Part shown: positions 10,222-21,456 of the stretch, piece after piece | Layout of the letters: each line of letters starts with the position of its first letter | How positions within the stretch are numbered: position 1 is the first letter of the stretch | NCBI GenBank assembly: GCA_038093515.1 | Contig: JBBPSI010000008.1 | Location: forward strand, 124,001-188,000 | Reading direction: 5' to 3' | Source: Butyriboletus loyo | Lineage: Eukaryota; Basidiomycota; Agaricomycetes; Boletales; Boletaceae | DNA length: 64,000 nucleotides | The notes under the pieces: model-generated | What the model saw: only the letters and a program-made list of their open reading frames with translations | Told to the model about the DNA's origin: nothing | The model's database searches: none | Position numbers and translations under genes: made by a program

Positions 10222-13200
10222 TCAGTACTCGAACTCTTCCGATACGAGCGTGATAGATCCACGCATATCACCTCTGCGTATCTGCCCAGGATCGATCTGC
10301 GCGGCAACGATCTCGCGTACCATTGCATTCAGAGACGTAGGCCCGCAACCTAGCAAGACACCTTGTCAGCTTCACAGCAACCTTCTGAGACAAGAAAATC
10401 GACTGACATGCGATGATGACAGTCCCCTTGGATGCCTGCACCTCGTCCGCGATCACCTTATCCAACTTGGGCTTCCCGGGCCTCGCATGCTCAGAAATGA
10501 CACTTACATCAGTCGCTTCTTGTTCATCCATCTGGAACGGGTGTTGGGAGTCCGAGATACCCAGCGTTGAACTCGAGAGAATGGCCGAATGTAACTCGTC
10601 AGAGTACACGTTCGTCGTCAAGAGTGGTAGCTGACCCACCCCTGACTTTCCAGATTCTGACTTGACACCCTGGCAGCTTTGCGCAGGATACGCGGGTGAT
10701 CTCCGACCACCAGCCGACGGGAATTCGGAGGACAGAGGCATCGATTTCAACGGCGAATATGGACGGAGTGAAGAGTACGAGTCTGTCTCGGACGAAGGCG
10801 AGTTTGATCGTTCAGAGAGGGGTGTAATAGTGAGCTGCCTATCGGTCGACTGAGTGGACAACATCAGGACGTTCCGTGGTTGAAGTGCATGGGACGATCG
10901 CGATGGTGTTCTATGCTGGTCAGGGTAGGCTTGACGTGGGTCTTGGGCACGTCGAGGAGTCCGAGCTTCATCATAGGCCAAGGGTTGTGATGACTGAGCG
11001 CCTTGACCCATCCTCTCCGTGACAGCGCGCTTATGAGACTTCATTCGCCGAAGCTTTCCCTCCTTCTTCAGTCTGCGGCTAAAATAAGCTTCCCCAGGCA
11101 ACGCCATATCGACATCGCCATCGAAATTAGTGAGATCTAATATATTTGTCTCGTGTGCGATACCCATTTCATCCGCGGGTGGTTCGTCATCGGAAGATTC
11201 GCCGAGATAGTAACTGAGATCGACGTCACTCTCATGGCTCTCCACAGATTCTGTAGATCTGGAGCGAAGATGTATGGAGTCCTCGCGAACGAAATTCGGA
11301 TGAGGGGGTTGAAGTTCTTCGTCAGATTTGGTAGGTTCACGACCGAGACGCGTACGTGGGGGGAGAAGGAGAGTAGGATGTTTGAGAAGGACAGGTTTGA
11401 AACTTGTGACATAAATGTCAACTTGAAGAACCGACGAAGGGACGATGGACATGCAGCGGCGTATGATGGATGCACACCATTGAATGTGGCCTGATATGAA
11501 CCAACTTAGCTCGATCCACTCCATCTCGACCAACTAAACTTACTGTATTCGCGGACGAGCCAAATAAACCGCACGCGCTTTAGATCTGCACCCTTCCACC
11601 CCCAGCCGCCGGGTCGCCCCCCAAGATGTCTTCCATCCCTCCCTGCCAAGCACATACACATGTACTGCAAGATAGACAAACCAAAAGTCACGCCTGAACC
11701 GCCGGTGATGATGACCCCGGTTGAATAATTCCCCCATCTCGTACGCTTTGCACTCCCAAATGGCCCGTCGACGTACGCGCGTAAGAGGATACCCTTCTTC
11801 GGCAAATTCCCCGATGCAAACGCAGGAGGTACGTTTCCCCTAGATTGTTCCGCTGTCAATTGGGACGCGAGATTCCAAAGATATTGCGTCCAACCGCTTT
11901 TCGTGCGTACAAGGAACAACATTATGCGATCTGCATCTGTCGGGGCTTCTTCATCACAGACAGAGGCACACGTAAACGGGTGGGAAGTGAACCGAGAAAC
12001 AGATGGAATGTTGAGGAGGAAATGTTGACCTGGTGACCATGATAAGAAGCCCGGCGTGATGAGGCGTAGGCGCATCGTGCGTCCTGGCAAAAGTTCAACA
12101 TGCACATAACCAGAAGGTGGGATATAAGGGGGTGGTGTACGGGAGATGGAGGTTCCAAAAGGGTTCTGCTCGGCTAGATGCGAGGGAAATGTCGGCGATC
12201 GAGCATTGGATGTAGGTGTGTCACGATCGGCAGAGATGGGACTATGGAAGTAATAAGGGTCGAGCGGGCTATGAAACCGTCCATCTATATCGAGATGTGA
12301 AAGGGTAGACTCGACACTAAGACTGTGAACATCGTCCAGTTCCCAGGTATCGCATGGTGAATTCTTGAACTTTGATGGGGCAGGTGATGGTCTGTGGGTT
12401 ACTCCGCTCACGATACCATTGGCGTAGATCCACCAACTTGCTCGCCAGAGACGCTCACCAAGCCAGACAGAAAGAGCTGCCCAACACCACCACGAAACGG
12501 TCGGGTGGTGCAACCCCGCGGTGACCAGCATACAGGGGACAAGAAGGACGTGCAGGATATAAAAACTTTCATAAAAGTGCCTGCGGATGCGATGTGTAGA
12601 GAGAAGGATGATTAGCGTGAGGAGCGCAAAGGCCTGTGGTGGGATAAGCACGCTGGCTGGAAAAGGAGGACAAGTCTGCGTACGATCCAACCGTATATAA
12701 AGGGAGTATAAGACCAGGCATAGACATATGCTACGCGACCGGTGGATGGGTTGACATCTTTAACCAGCTGGATGCTCCAGAGGACGACATGGATGAAGAC
12801 GAGAAACCAAATGAGTCTTCCAGCCCATCTGTGTAACCGAGCGAGCTTGTCAAAGTATAACTGTGTCATGAAGGGAACGGCGAATATAGCGAAGGGAGGG
12901 GCTTTGAGTGCGAAGAGGACACAGAGTGGAAGGAGGGCGAATGCAATCTGACCAGTCCTGGCAGACGATGACCATAAGGACTTTGAGATTGTATACTGGG
13001 GCATGAGCGGTACGAACGTCGACGTGTCGTACAGCTGGGACGGAGATGAAGAACGAGCGTGGGTCTGCCAGACCTTTAGAGTCGGGGCCAGGTAATCTGG
13101 ACCTACGAAAGCGAGTGCAAGGGATGCGGAAATGAGCACGGCCAAAGAGAGGAGTTGTGCATTCGATGGGAGCGAAGTGGGATGATTCGTCCTTTGGGCG

Positions 13201-13442
13201 AGAGCCAAGGTATGCTTCTTCTTCCGCCAAGTTCGACGGCGTATGGACCATTTTGACCAGATGGCATCGAATAAACCACCGCGGGAACCGGCCCAGTGAA
13301 GGACGGCGAAGGCGAGGGATATGAAAACGACTGCTAGCCAGAGGAGAAAGGAGTAGCGCCGACTCGGGATGCTGAGAGAATGTATGGTAAGATAGGCCGT
13401 AATCCATTGCAGGGTGTCCAGGTACTTTGGGGTTGAGTCCAT
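10222..13442 (-). CDS. Ferric reductase (FRE/NOX-type) with a long C-terminal insert
   Basis: Transmembrane metalloreductase that moves electrons from NADPH through FAD and two hemes to extracellular Fe3+ or Cu2+. Start ATG at 13440-13442 (MDSTPKYLDTLQWI). The ferric-reductase transmembrane domain carries paired histidines in LARLHRWAGRLIWFLVFIHV and HRIRRHFYESFYILHVLLV. The FAD-binding segment is SRFTSHPFTCAS, followed by RAYVDGPFGS and the NADPH-binding GVIITGGSGVTFGLS. After VREYSHIQWCASIIRRC and VLQVDIYVTSF there is a Ser/Pro-rich insert of roughly 300 residues (about 11400-10440). The conserved IACCGPTSLNAMVREIV and final LVSEEFEY then close the NAD-binding domain. The stop is TGA at 10222-10224. 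It lies next to the copper chaperone gene ATX1, and iron/copper regulation would fit. Confidence 0.93.
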
Positions 13443-13833
13443 GAGGGGAGAGAAACTAAGGCTGGTACGACATTTGAGAAGATAAGTGTGGCGGGCGTGG
13501 GTAGAGAACGAAAGAATGAACGGATGATAAATTGAACGCTCTCAACGAAACATCCCACTGGTATCCCATGGACGCTAAAATTGACTGATCCAGGCCATGG
13601 CAATGGTAGTGTGACTGATGTTTTTCATCCTTCACTTGTGCAAACACATATGTCCTTCTCAGAATCTACAATACGTCAGAGAGCCAATCTCCTCCGGGTC
13701 GTACCATAGACAGTGTACAAATTGTTCCAAAGGTATCGTACAGACATGCACACGGCATCCTACCTATATACCACTGTTAACACCGTAAACTTCATTTGGG
13801 TGTGTATTTAACACAACTATGCTGATGCCACCG
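13443..13833. other. Intergenic, ferric reductase upstream / ATX1 3' flank
   Basis: About 390 bp. It should hold the promoter and 5' UTR of the ferric reductase and the 3' UTR of ATX1. No clear metal-response element or coding sequence was identified by eye. Confidence 0.45.
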
Positions 13834-14245
13834 TTAAAGTGTCTTGCCAGACACCACCTACGTAACAAGATCAGCCGAAAAACAAGGCACCACCGACGAT
13901 ACAACCCACCTCCTTGCCTGTCTTCTTGATCTTCTCCAACACAGTATCGTACGACACTTCCCCATCTACCACCACCTTCTGTTCCTCAAGCTTCACTTCA
14001 TAAGTAATCCCTACGCAGAGCCGTCAGCTCTCGTTTCACTACCACCCAACGACCACGCGTACCTTCCACTTTCGAAAGTGCTCGCGATACGGCGCCAGAG
14101 CACCCCGCACAAGTCATCTGAAGACAGTGCCGTCAGCATCTCCACCCTGTTCGCGCTGGTATACCGTACTTTGACATTAAACTCGTATTTGGCCTGTGTA
14201 GGTTAGCATCCCAATCCAGATCATTCCGCGTGTCCACGCACCATT
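13834..14245 (-). CDS. ATX1: Copper metallochaperone Atx1
   Basis: Cytosolic copper chaperone that hands Cu(I) to the Golgi/secretory copper ATPase. Spliced from five exons: ATG alone (14243-14245), AKYEFNVK (14170-14193), then MTCAGCSGAVSRALSKVEG with the copper-binding MTCxGC motif, then ITYEVKLEEQKVVVDGEV and TVLEKIKKTGKE, and finally VVSGKTL with stop TAA at 13834-13836. About 73 residues is typical for this one-HMA-domain family. All introns are GT-AG and about 50 bp. An initiator-only first exon of 3 nt is unusual (see findings). The neighbouring ferric reductase would supply the reduced metal ions such a pathway needs. Confidence 0.95.
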
Positions 14246-14534
14246 GTGGTAGAGTTGGATTCAGTTGATGCGGCGGCCTTGTCCAAGCTTTATATGCTGG
14301 GCGTGTCGGCCCAAATGAACAAAATTAGCGGTGGTCACCCAATCCCTCTCCTCTCCGCTCTGTCCAAAATCTCACGCACTTCCGTAGCCTCTCGGTACAG
14401 CCACAGAACTGATCCGATATCTCACGCAGAGTGACAGATATCCCGGCTCAATCCCTTTGACATTATATCCAAACTGTGATATCAACCGCTCCTGCGTGTC
14501 CACGGAGATCCCTGTTCCCCATTCATAAATCCCC

Positions 14535-17022
14535 TCATCTATTGCTCGTGCGCATCTCAACTTCGTCAGATTCCGTAGATACCGCTTGCCATCCAGCACC
14601 TGCATTTGGTCGTCCTCGTATTCGATCGAAAAGAGACCCTAGGAAACCTGGCGGATGTGCTTCCTCAGCGTTGTCCTAGGCCGTACGCAATCATGGTCAC
14701 TTACTCAGCAAAAACGCAAGCTTGGCCTGTTCTTCTCTACTCGTCAGGTAGTACACCGGTATACCAGCAAGTACAAAGGCTGTGAACGATATCAATCACC
14801 TAGGTGCTCGCACACCTCATGAGATAAGCTACGCACCAAGAACAGATGCTGCTTCAAGCGGTGCTGCAATAATCGGCATGCACAACAAAAATATCGCAAC
14901 AGCGCAAAACAAAAGGGGCGTGATGATCCACGTTTTGTATGGTCTGATGTCGTGTCATACCGTGAACATCGTTAGGAACAGTCAAACAACACTCGGGCCA
15001 CTCATACCTCTCGAGGTTCGGCTCTTTTACCCGCAGTATAACTAGCCCAAGCACCTTGTTAACATCGATACTCAGTGCTACAGAGTATGCCAGAAAGCGG
15101 TCGTCACATACAGTTAAAAAGTAAAATGACCAAGACGCCACCACCGAAAAGTTGACCAGAGATTGGAACCCGCCCCCGATGACGATGAACCCAATCGTCA
15201 TCGCCGTTTGTAATAGGATGGCATTGATCGGTGTCCCTCGCGATTTGTTTAGCTTGTCAAATATAGCGGGGACGTATCCTTCTCGTCCTGCCGCTCGGAT
15301 GAGCCGCGCAGACGTGAAGGTCGATCCTTTTCATTTCGAATAAGCGACGGAACGGCAGGCCGAGGAGAAATACTACCATTGAGAGCACCAAAACAGGACA
15401 CTGCCACAAAGACCGCAAACACGACCCCGCCGATTGGTCCAAAGAGTGCACGACCGAAATCGAGTGCGACAACGTTACTGCTACCTACGGTTGCCTTGTC
15501 GAGTACCACAAGATACGACACGTTCGCAAGGATGAACAATATCTTTTGTATACATTAGCCATACACCTCGAGCTTTTGCAGAAAAATCACTTACGGAGAC
15601 GATCGCCATGCTGAGATGGATTGTTCTAGGTATGTTTTTCTCTGGGTTGCGGATCTCTCCACCAACATAGTTTGCTTGATCCCATCCATCAAAGGCAAAT
15701 AGACCAGAGTAAAGTGCGAGAGAATATGCTGACGGGCTTTCGCTCGAGCTATCGAATAGAGGTTCCTTGAATGATTCTGATGCCCGTCCTCTACCTAGTT
15801 GTACAAGACCCAAAATGGCGATCGATATCTATAATCCCAGGGGGGCTTGCCTCGTATTCTTTTCACGAAAAAAGGAATACGACGTACCAATGAACAAATC
15901 TATCACCATCAATAAAATTGAATGATCTATGAGTCGCACGTCTTCACTGTTCCAAAAGCCCGCACACCTTGATAGTAGTAAACAAGACCGAAGCTCTCGT
16001 TCCCGCACCCCGTGTCGCTGCACATATGCCACCCACAAGAAGCACTGCTATAACTGCAGTGAGTTTGATAGACCATTGCGGGATGCTGTCAGGTGACACC
16101 TGGTCACGAGTTATGTGCCACATGAGTCGGTTAATGTATTCAGCAAAGATGAGACTGATGGCTGCGTTACTACCTGTGCATCAAAAAGATGAGTATTCGA
16201 GTGAGAGGGGGTCAGATTACTCCTGCGAACCTGGTTTTAGCGCGGCAATGGCTGTCCAAGCAAAGAGGTATGATACGAGAGGTCCATAAGCATATAACAA
16301 ATAGGCCTGGGCACCACCGTCTAAAGGTATACTTGACCTGAGAACGATTGAGTTGCAGCGAACGTCGCTTGAGTAAGAGTCGTCATACCCAAGCTCTGCG
16401 AAACTACTTGCGCCTGTCCAGGCGAGTAACCCAGATGCAAGCCATACCGCCAAACTTGCCCCAACGCTATGCGTGTTTGCAACAATGATACCCGGGGAGG
16501 AACTGCGCGGTGCTGTCAGCTTTAAAGAGGAGACAAAAGAGTGTGTCAATCGTACAATATTCCGGAGCCAATCTAGCGCGACGGTCACTCCCATGAATCA
16601 AATCGGACCAACCACGAAGTTTTAACACACCTGCAATCCAACGACGAGGCCGATACCTGACACTCGACCGTCCAATAACACCGAAACGCAAAGGGCGACA
16701 AAGGACACGTACCATGTACCAAACTGATGCTCTTCTCCGCGCCGGGGCTTTCCCTGAACGACATGTCTGCTTCGTTGATGGTCGTACTGAGTGGGAGTAA
16801 ATCGGCCTGGAAGTCGAACCCTGAGAAGGAAAAAGATCGTGGTCGGGCGTTTGTGGGCGTTAACATGGGCCCATCCGTGAGTTCGAGGTTTCGTAGGGAT
16901 CCTGTGGAGTCATTAGATGATGAGCGAAAGTGGCGAGTTGGGTGGAGGGATGTGAGGGGAGAATGTTCGCCAGAGGTTGATATGGGGGAAGTTGGGCTAC
17001 GGGAACGAGCTGACAACGGCAT
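14535..17022 (-). CDS. LAT/Mup1-like amino acid permease (APC superfamily)
   Basis: Plasma-membrane amino acid transporter, probably methionine/large-neutral type. Start ATG at 17020-17022 (MPLSARSRSPTSP), with a cytosolic Ser-rich N-tail before TM1. Family segments in order are GIGLVVGLQIGSGIF, SSPGIIVANTHSVGASLAVW, WTGASSFAELG, GGAQAYLLYAYGPLVSYLFA, SGLFAFDGWDQANYVGGEIR, NPEKNIPRTIHLSM and REGYVPAIFDKLNKSRGTP. The last transmembrane block is FVLAGIPVYYLTSREEQAKL. The C-tail is joined across an intron (about 14645-14703) and reads SLFDRIRGRPNAG, ending EMRTSNR, stop at 14535-14537. There are about a dozen canonical introns. Its ER packaging chaperone Shr3 is encoded 1.6 kb upstream. Substrate is inferred from the family only. 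Confidence 0.92.
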
Positions 17023-17753
17023 TCAACGTGCGACGTAGTTTGAGAGTAGGTATAATATAGGTATGAATTGATAGTGTTGGTGTCAGTCACTAGCTTGACT
17101 TCGAGGATGTGAAGCAAACCGAAAAGCACGCGCTCTCTTCACCTACTTCGGGAGTCGGGACGGCACTATCTCTACTACTCCCATTTTGCTCGATGCCGCA
17201 TAAATTTCTTGCTGCACAATTCAGTCCGTGATGATACTTGAACTTCTACCCAGGACGGTTCATCATCGTTCTCGTCGGGGTCGAGCGCTCATAACACCCA
17301 CATGTCCCAATCCTCATCGTATACATGATATATTCACAAGCGCTATCTGGGTACCCAGTGACTTTGTGGGGCCCTCCTTACCACCATCTGGACCCTATCC
17401 TGAACCACCTCCCCGTTGTCCCGGTACCGAGGCATGATTGATGCATGGGTATGCAACAATAAAACAAAAGACCCAACAAGGTGCTCCCGAGATCTAGGCA
17501 TTGTCTGTTCGCGGTCATCCGTCGATCTTATGTATGGGCAAGTGTTCTGAAAGGGAAGGATGGGGATACAATTATAGTTAATTGCCCCAGACAAGAAGTC
17601 GGTAAAGTCACGGCCAAAGACCTTGAAGTAAAGCTATAGACTCATGATGACCGAGGTATAACTAACAAATAGTGTTGTGCAACTTCTGGAGTTTGTCACA
17701 ATGCTCCAGGTGGCTTTGTCTACGTGTCGGCGGTCGTAAATGAAGGATAATAA
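17023..17753. other. Intergenic, permease upstream / RsfS gene 3' flank
   Basis: About 730 bp with the permease promoter and the 3' UTR of the RsfS-like gene. Open frames are short, with no recognisable protein, RNA gene or repeat. Confidence 0.5.
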
Positions 17754-18489
17754 TTACCACTGAGACTGGTTTAGGAAATACTTCTGGTGAGCTTCCCGGC
17801 TGAGTATATGGACTGCGAAGTCTCCAGCATCGACCATTGCCCAACCATGGTGGCCCCGCCGTTTGGCATTGAAAGGCAGAGGCACAGGCGGGTGCATTTT
17901 CAGCAGCTAATACGAATGAGGAAGTGGATAAGAGAGATGGGCCAAGTTGAACTTGCCGTTTTTCGCACTAGTCTGACGATGGCTTCGACGGAACCTCGAT
18001 TTTCGGTGCCCTCTTTGACCTTGCCGGAATTTAGCAAAAGTAGGGGAGGGAGCACCTTAGAGGTGACCTTACCTGTGCGATCACGAACCAATTCCATATA
18101 TCACCTTGATGGTCTGCAATGCCCTCTCCGGAATAGGTTCGCCCGCGACCCCGCCGGCCTTTGGGTATCGTCTTTGGTAATGGTGGTCCGGGAGGAATGG
18201 GAGAAGGTTTCTTAACTTCAAGCGTCGAGGGCTCGAGAAAAGGTGACTGGCTGAGTGTATGGAAGAGCTCCTTTACTGGAGCGGGAAGGTCTGGAGGAAT
18301 GTCATGCGACTTTGGGAGGAGATGAGGGGGAAGCTCCCTGGTGTTGACCGGCTCGGGATCTACGAACCAAGGGCGTGGAGGTGGTGGAACGACGTCGGAG
18401 AGAAAGCGCCGACATCTGAGCGCTGCCGTTGATGGTTGTGCGACGGACGCGAGGATTGCTCGCTGTGCTCGATGGCGAAGAACGAGCAT
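17754..18489 (-). CDS. Mitochondrial RsfS/iojap-family protein (Atp25 N-domain / MALSU1-like)
   Basis: RsfS/iojap proteins bind the mitochondrial large ribosomal subunit or release from Atp25. Start ATG at 18487-18489; the N-terminus MLVLRHRAQRAILASVA is a basic, hydroxyl-rich mitochondrial presequence. The body has PWFVDPEPVNTRELPPHL, GDIWNWFVIAQ, VKEGTENRGSVEAIVRLVRK and the iojap-like end HGWAMVDAGDFAVHILSREA. The stop is TAA at 17754-17756; about 210 residues. The intron at 17907-17956 uses a GC donor (ACG/GCAAGT), which is the only choice giving VRKT-LLKMHPPVPLPF. It is much shorter than Atp25, so it may be an RsfS-only protein. It shares a 107-bp promoter with SHR3. Confidence 0.75.
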
Positions 18490-18596
18490 TTTGGGCTGAG
18501 AGGGGCCGGAAGGTGCCGAAGACGAAGTGTCCCGTGATTTCAGCGCGGAGGGTTGACAATTCCTTAGCAGTTTGGCACACGAGCACAACAAACGCC

Positions 18597-19348
18597 ATGG
18601 GTGTACGAGCCAGCATCGTCGTATGCGTCACGTCCTTCCTCCTTGGTGGCCGTCTTCACCCCTTCTTCCTCTTCCTCATCTCATTTCCTCGATTTTCCAG
18701 GTTCTCTATTTACCCATTGGATCGCGGACTCATTGACGCTGTGGAAGTCACCCGTCACCGACGAGCATCTATGGACTGCCGCCTTATATTACTCGATACT
18801 GACGAAAGGGCCAGTTCAAGTCCTCTACATCCTGTTCGCCATCGTTATCCTCGGTGGTTCAACCATCTTCTGGAGCTTCCGAGATGGTGAAGCAGGAAAC
18901 CTCATGTTTGATGGGGGAAGTATTTGTACGTATTACACCTCAAAGATCCAGACATATGTCTAACAATTTTACAGTCCTCTACGGTACGACCGTCATCATG
19001 TACATGTACTCTGTCCTTCCAAGTTCGTCCTTGTTCGGTTCCACCCTAGTCTGACACACAACATGACCCTTTTCTCCAGACCTATGCGAAAAATTTACGT
19101 CTATCCCACTACCCTCGGCAATGGAGGCATTTCCACGTTCCCTCCGTTCACCAACGTTAGACCTCGCGTCCAATCACCTCGTCTGCAGCGTAGCGCTCAC
19201 CGGCGTCTTGATTCTCCAAGCCGGTCGGTGGTGGGCTGAACTTTCCGACGAAGACGACGAACCCTACTTGCAGGAAAAGCATGCCGAGACGACTGTCGAA
19301 ACCCAGTCACCTGCTGCATCAGGTGCCACGCAACCGGATCAACATTGA
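18597..19348 (+). CDS. SHR3: Shr3-family amino acid permease chaperone
   Basis: ER membrane chaperone needed for folding and ER exit of amino acid permeases. Start ATG at 18597 (MGVRASIVVCVTSFLLG, the first membrane segment). After an intron comes SLFTHWIADSLTLWKSP, then ILTKGPVQVLYILFAIVILG, GNLMFDGGSIFLYGTTVIMY and LASNHLVCSVALTGVLILQA. A soluble acidic tail with SDEDDEPYLQEK ends at 19348. About 210 residues with four membrane segments match the Shr3/Psh3 family. Three canonical introns. A likely client, the LAT permease, lies 1.6 kb away on the other strand. Confidence 0.88.
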
Positions 19349-19945
19349 TGGTGCTTGGTCACGTCCTTGATTGCAGCAACACGGTGCGGTGCCCCACCCT
19401 AGCCCAGTCACACAGATTCGTGTAAAAATCCTCACGACCATGTAAGGGGACTATTCTTTGTCCCACTCACGATTATTACGATTTACGTCGTTGCTATCTT
19501 GATATCTCGCATTCCGAGCATGCCACCCTAAACCATACACACCACACCACCCCCTGGCGCTACGTGTTCATCCTTTCTTGTCATTTTGTATCAGGATCAA
19601 CGGTCAGGCATTGCTACAGTGCTTTCCTTTTGACGAACTTCAAAGTGGCAACTGCCTTATACCCAAAGTTTTTGTTCACCATCTGATAGATTGAAAATGG
19701 CTGTCAGTGTTTGAACAGGTTCGTGGAATTTGCGTTGCAATGCTATGTACATTTGTATTTGGTGGGGTTCAAGCTCAAGATCGATAGTCTGCTGAGCCCG
19801 ACCCAATTCGTTCTGATCATACGAAGGAAATTAACACCCCATTGAGCGCCTAAAAGACAATCTAAACTGTTCGCCAGCTGACTTGAACCACGTACCGGAC
19901 GCGACTTTTTTAGACAATCCATCACGCACTACACTCTCACTATCC
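19349..19945. other. Intergenic, SHR3 3' flank / SRA gene upstream
   Basis: About 600 bp holding the SHR3 3' UTR and the promoter of the SRA-domain gene. No recognisable coding or RNA feature. Confidence 0.5.
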
Positions 19946-21456
19946 ATGGTCAGCTACGCCGAAGAACGTGAGGCGAACATCGCGCGCAATAAGCAAATAC
20001 TCGCGGAACTCAACATAGAGAAACTGAAGCCCGCGACAGAACCAAAGGAAACGCGCCATAAGTACCAGAAGATACCCAAACGCACCACCGGTACTGCCGG
20101 TGCCAACAAAAGAAAAGCAGACTCAGACTCGGATACGGACGCGGACGAGAAGTCACGCATCAAGACCGCACGCTTTACGAACGATGAAAACGCGGTACCT
20201 CCACCGGGAGAGTCGACAGAAGGTCGGAGGCGCAGCTCGCGCATCGCAGCTGCGGACGCGACAGCGCGCGTCCAGCACTCTCGTGGCACACCGCAACCAA
20301 TCTCCGTGAAAACGATCGTCGAAGACGCGTCTGGACAAGTGAAACGGGAGAGGCGATACAACCCGTGAGCAGGGTATTCCTTTTGTCGACCGGCGTTGAC
20401 ACTGAGCCACATGTCGGACCTGCAGAAAAACGTACGGGCCGATTCCTGGGATTGAAGTTGGGTCGTGGTGGGCGTCGAGGTATGATCCCATCCTTTCGCG
20501 ACCGGTTCGAGTTGGTTGATAACCTGGGTGATTCAGGGAGGAATGTTCGAAGGATGCTGTTCACGCGTGAGTCGTAATAGTTCCAGTTGCTATATTCCCT
20601 CGGTGTTAATAATCATAAAGTCCATGGGTGGGAGGCATTGCGCCAGGTCCTGATGGGGCTTACTCTATCGCGCTTTCGGGGGGCTACGATGATGACGTTG
20701 ACGACGGCTATGCGTTGTAAGTCTGATGCTTATACCTGTTGTGCGCCATTCATGCAGTTCAATTCCATAGTACGTATACAGGTGCAGGAAAGTTGGATTC
20801 ATGCTGCAAATATTATGTCGATGACTGATACTCATCGCTGACAGGTGGTAGAGATCTCAAGGGGACGAAGGCAGCTCCCAAAAATGTGAGTGGTCTAGCC
20901 GAACTCTACGAGGCTGAATCCGACCCGTTCACAGCTCCGAACTGCTGAACAAAGCTTTGACCAATCATTCGAACATAACCACAACAAGGCACTGAAGGTA
21001 CGTTCATCCTCGTGCCGTTTCCGTCACTCAACGTTGTCCTTTTGAAGCGCTGCGTGGAGACAGGCGAGCCTGTACGTGTCGTCAGAGGATTCAAACTTCG
21101 GTCAAAGTACGGGCCAAGCGAAGGGTAAGGACAAGCATTCTTTCTTATTCACAATCCACTCACATTCTCCAATCCGCCCTTCGCCAACAGATACCGCTAT
21201 GACGGCTTGTACGTCGTGAAGAAGGTAAGCACTCATCGAAGAATGATGTCTGAATGGGAATTGAGTGGTATACGGACACAGTACTGGCGAGAAAAGGGGC
21301 TCAACAAGGGCGGTTTCTTGGTGTGTAAATACGCGTTTGTGGTGAGTCGGCCCGCGCTCCGCTCGATTATTTTAGTCATGTTGACGGAACCTCTCTGTGT
21401 TTTCCCAGCGTTTACCGGATCAACTACCTATCCCCGTCAGGGACATGGACGAATAA
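19946..21456 (+). CDS. SRA-YDG domain protein
   Basis: Probable reader of hemimethylated or hydroxymethylated DNA, related to the SRA domain of UHRF1. Start ATG at 19946 (MVSYAEEREANIARN). The first 130 residues are basic and disordered, with KRKADSDSDTDADEKSR. The SRA fold follows: KTYGPIPGIEVGSWWASR, then EECSKDAVHAPWVGGIAPGP, SIALSGGYDDDVDDGYAFTY, GGRDLKGTKAAPKN, LRTAEQSFDQSFEHNHNKAL, VRVVRGFKLRSKYGPSEGYR, YDGLYVVKK and FLVCKYAFVRLPDQLPIPV. The stop TAA is at 21454-21456. No RING or PHD domain is seen. About nine introns; the one at 20788-20844 appears to start with GA (see findings). Confidence 0.88.

Noticed and set aside
14372..14605. Open frame on the minus strand reading MQVLDGKRYLRNLTKLRCAR
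   Set aside because: The other frame continues the permease: splicing the GTAAGT donor near 14703 to the TAG near 14645 gives SLFDRIRGRPNAG and a proper C-tail, so this frame is a shadow.
15834..15970. A small exon inside the permease gene between two GT-AG signals
   Set aside because: No frame of the segment joins both neighbours without a stop or shift. A single 137-bp intron gives TTIK-ISIAILGLVQLG.
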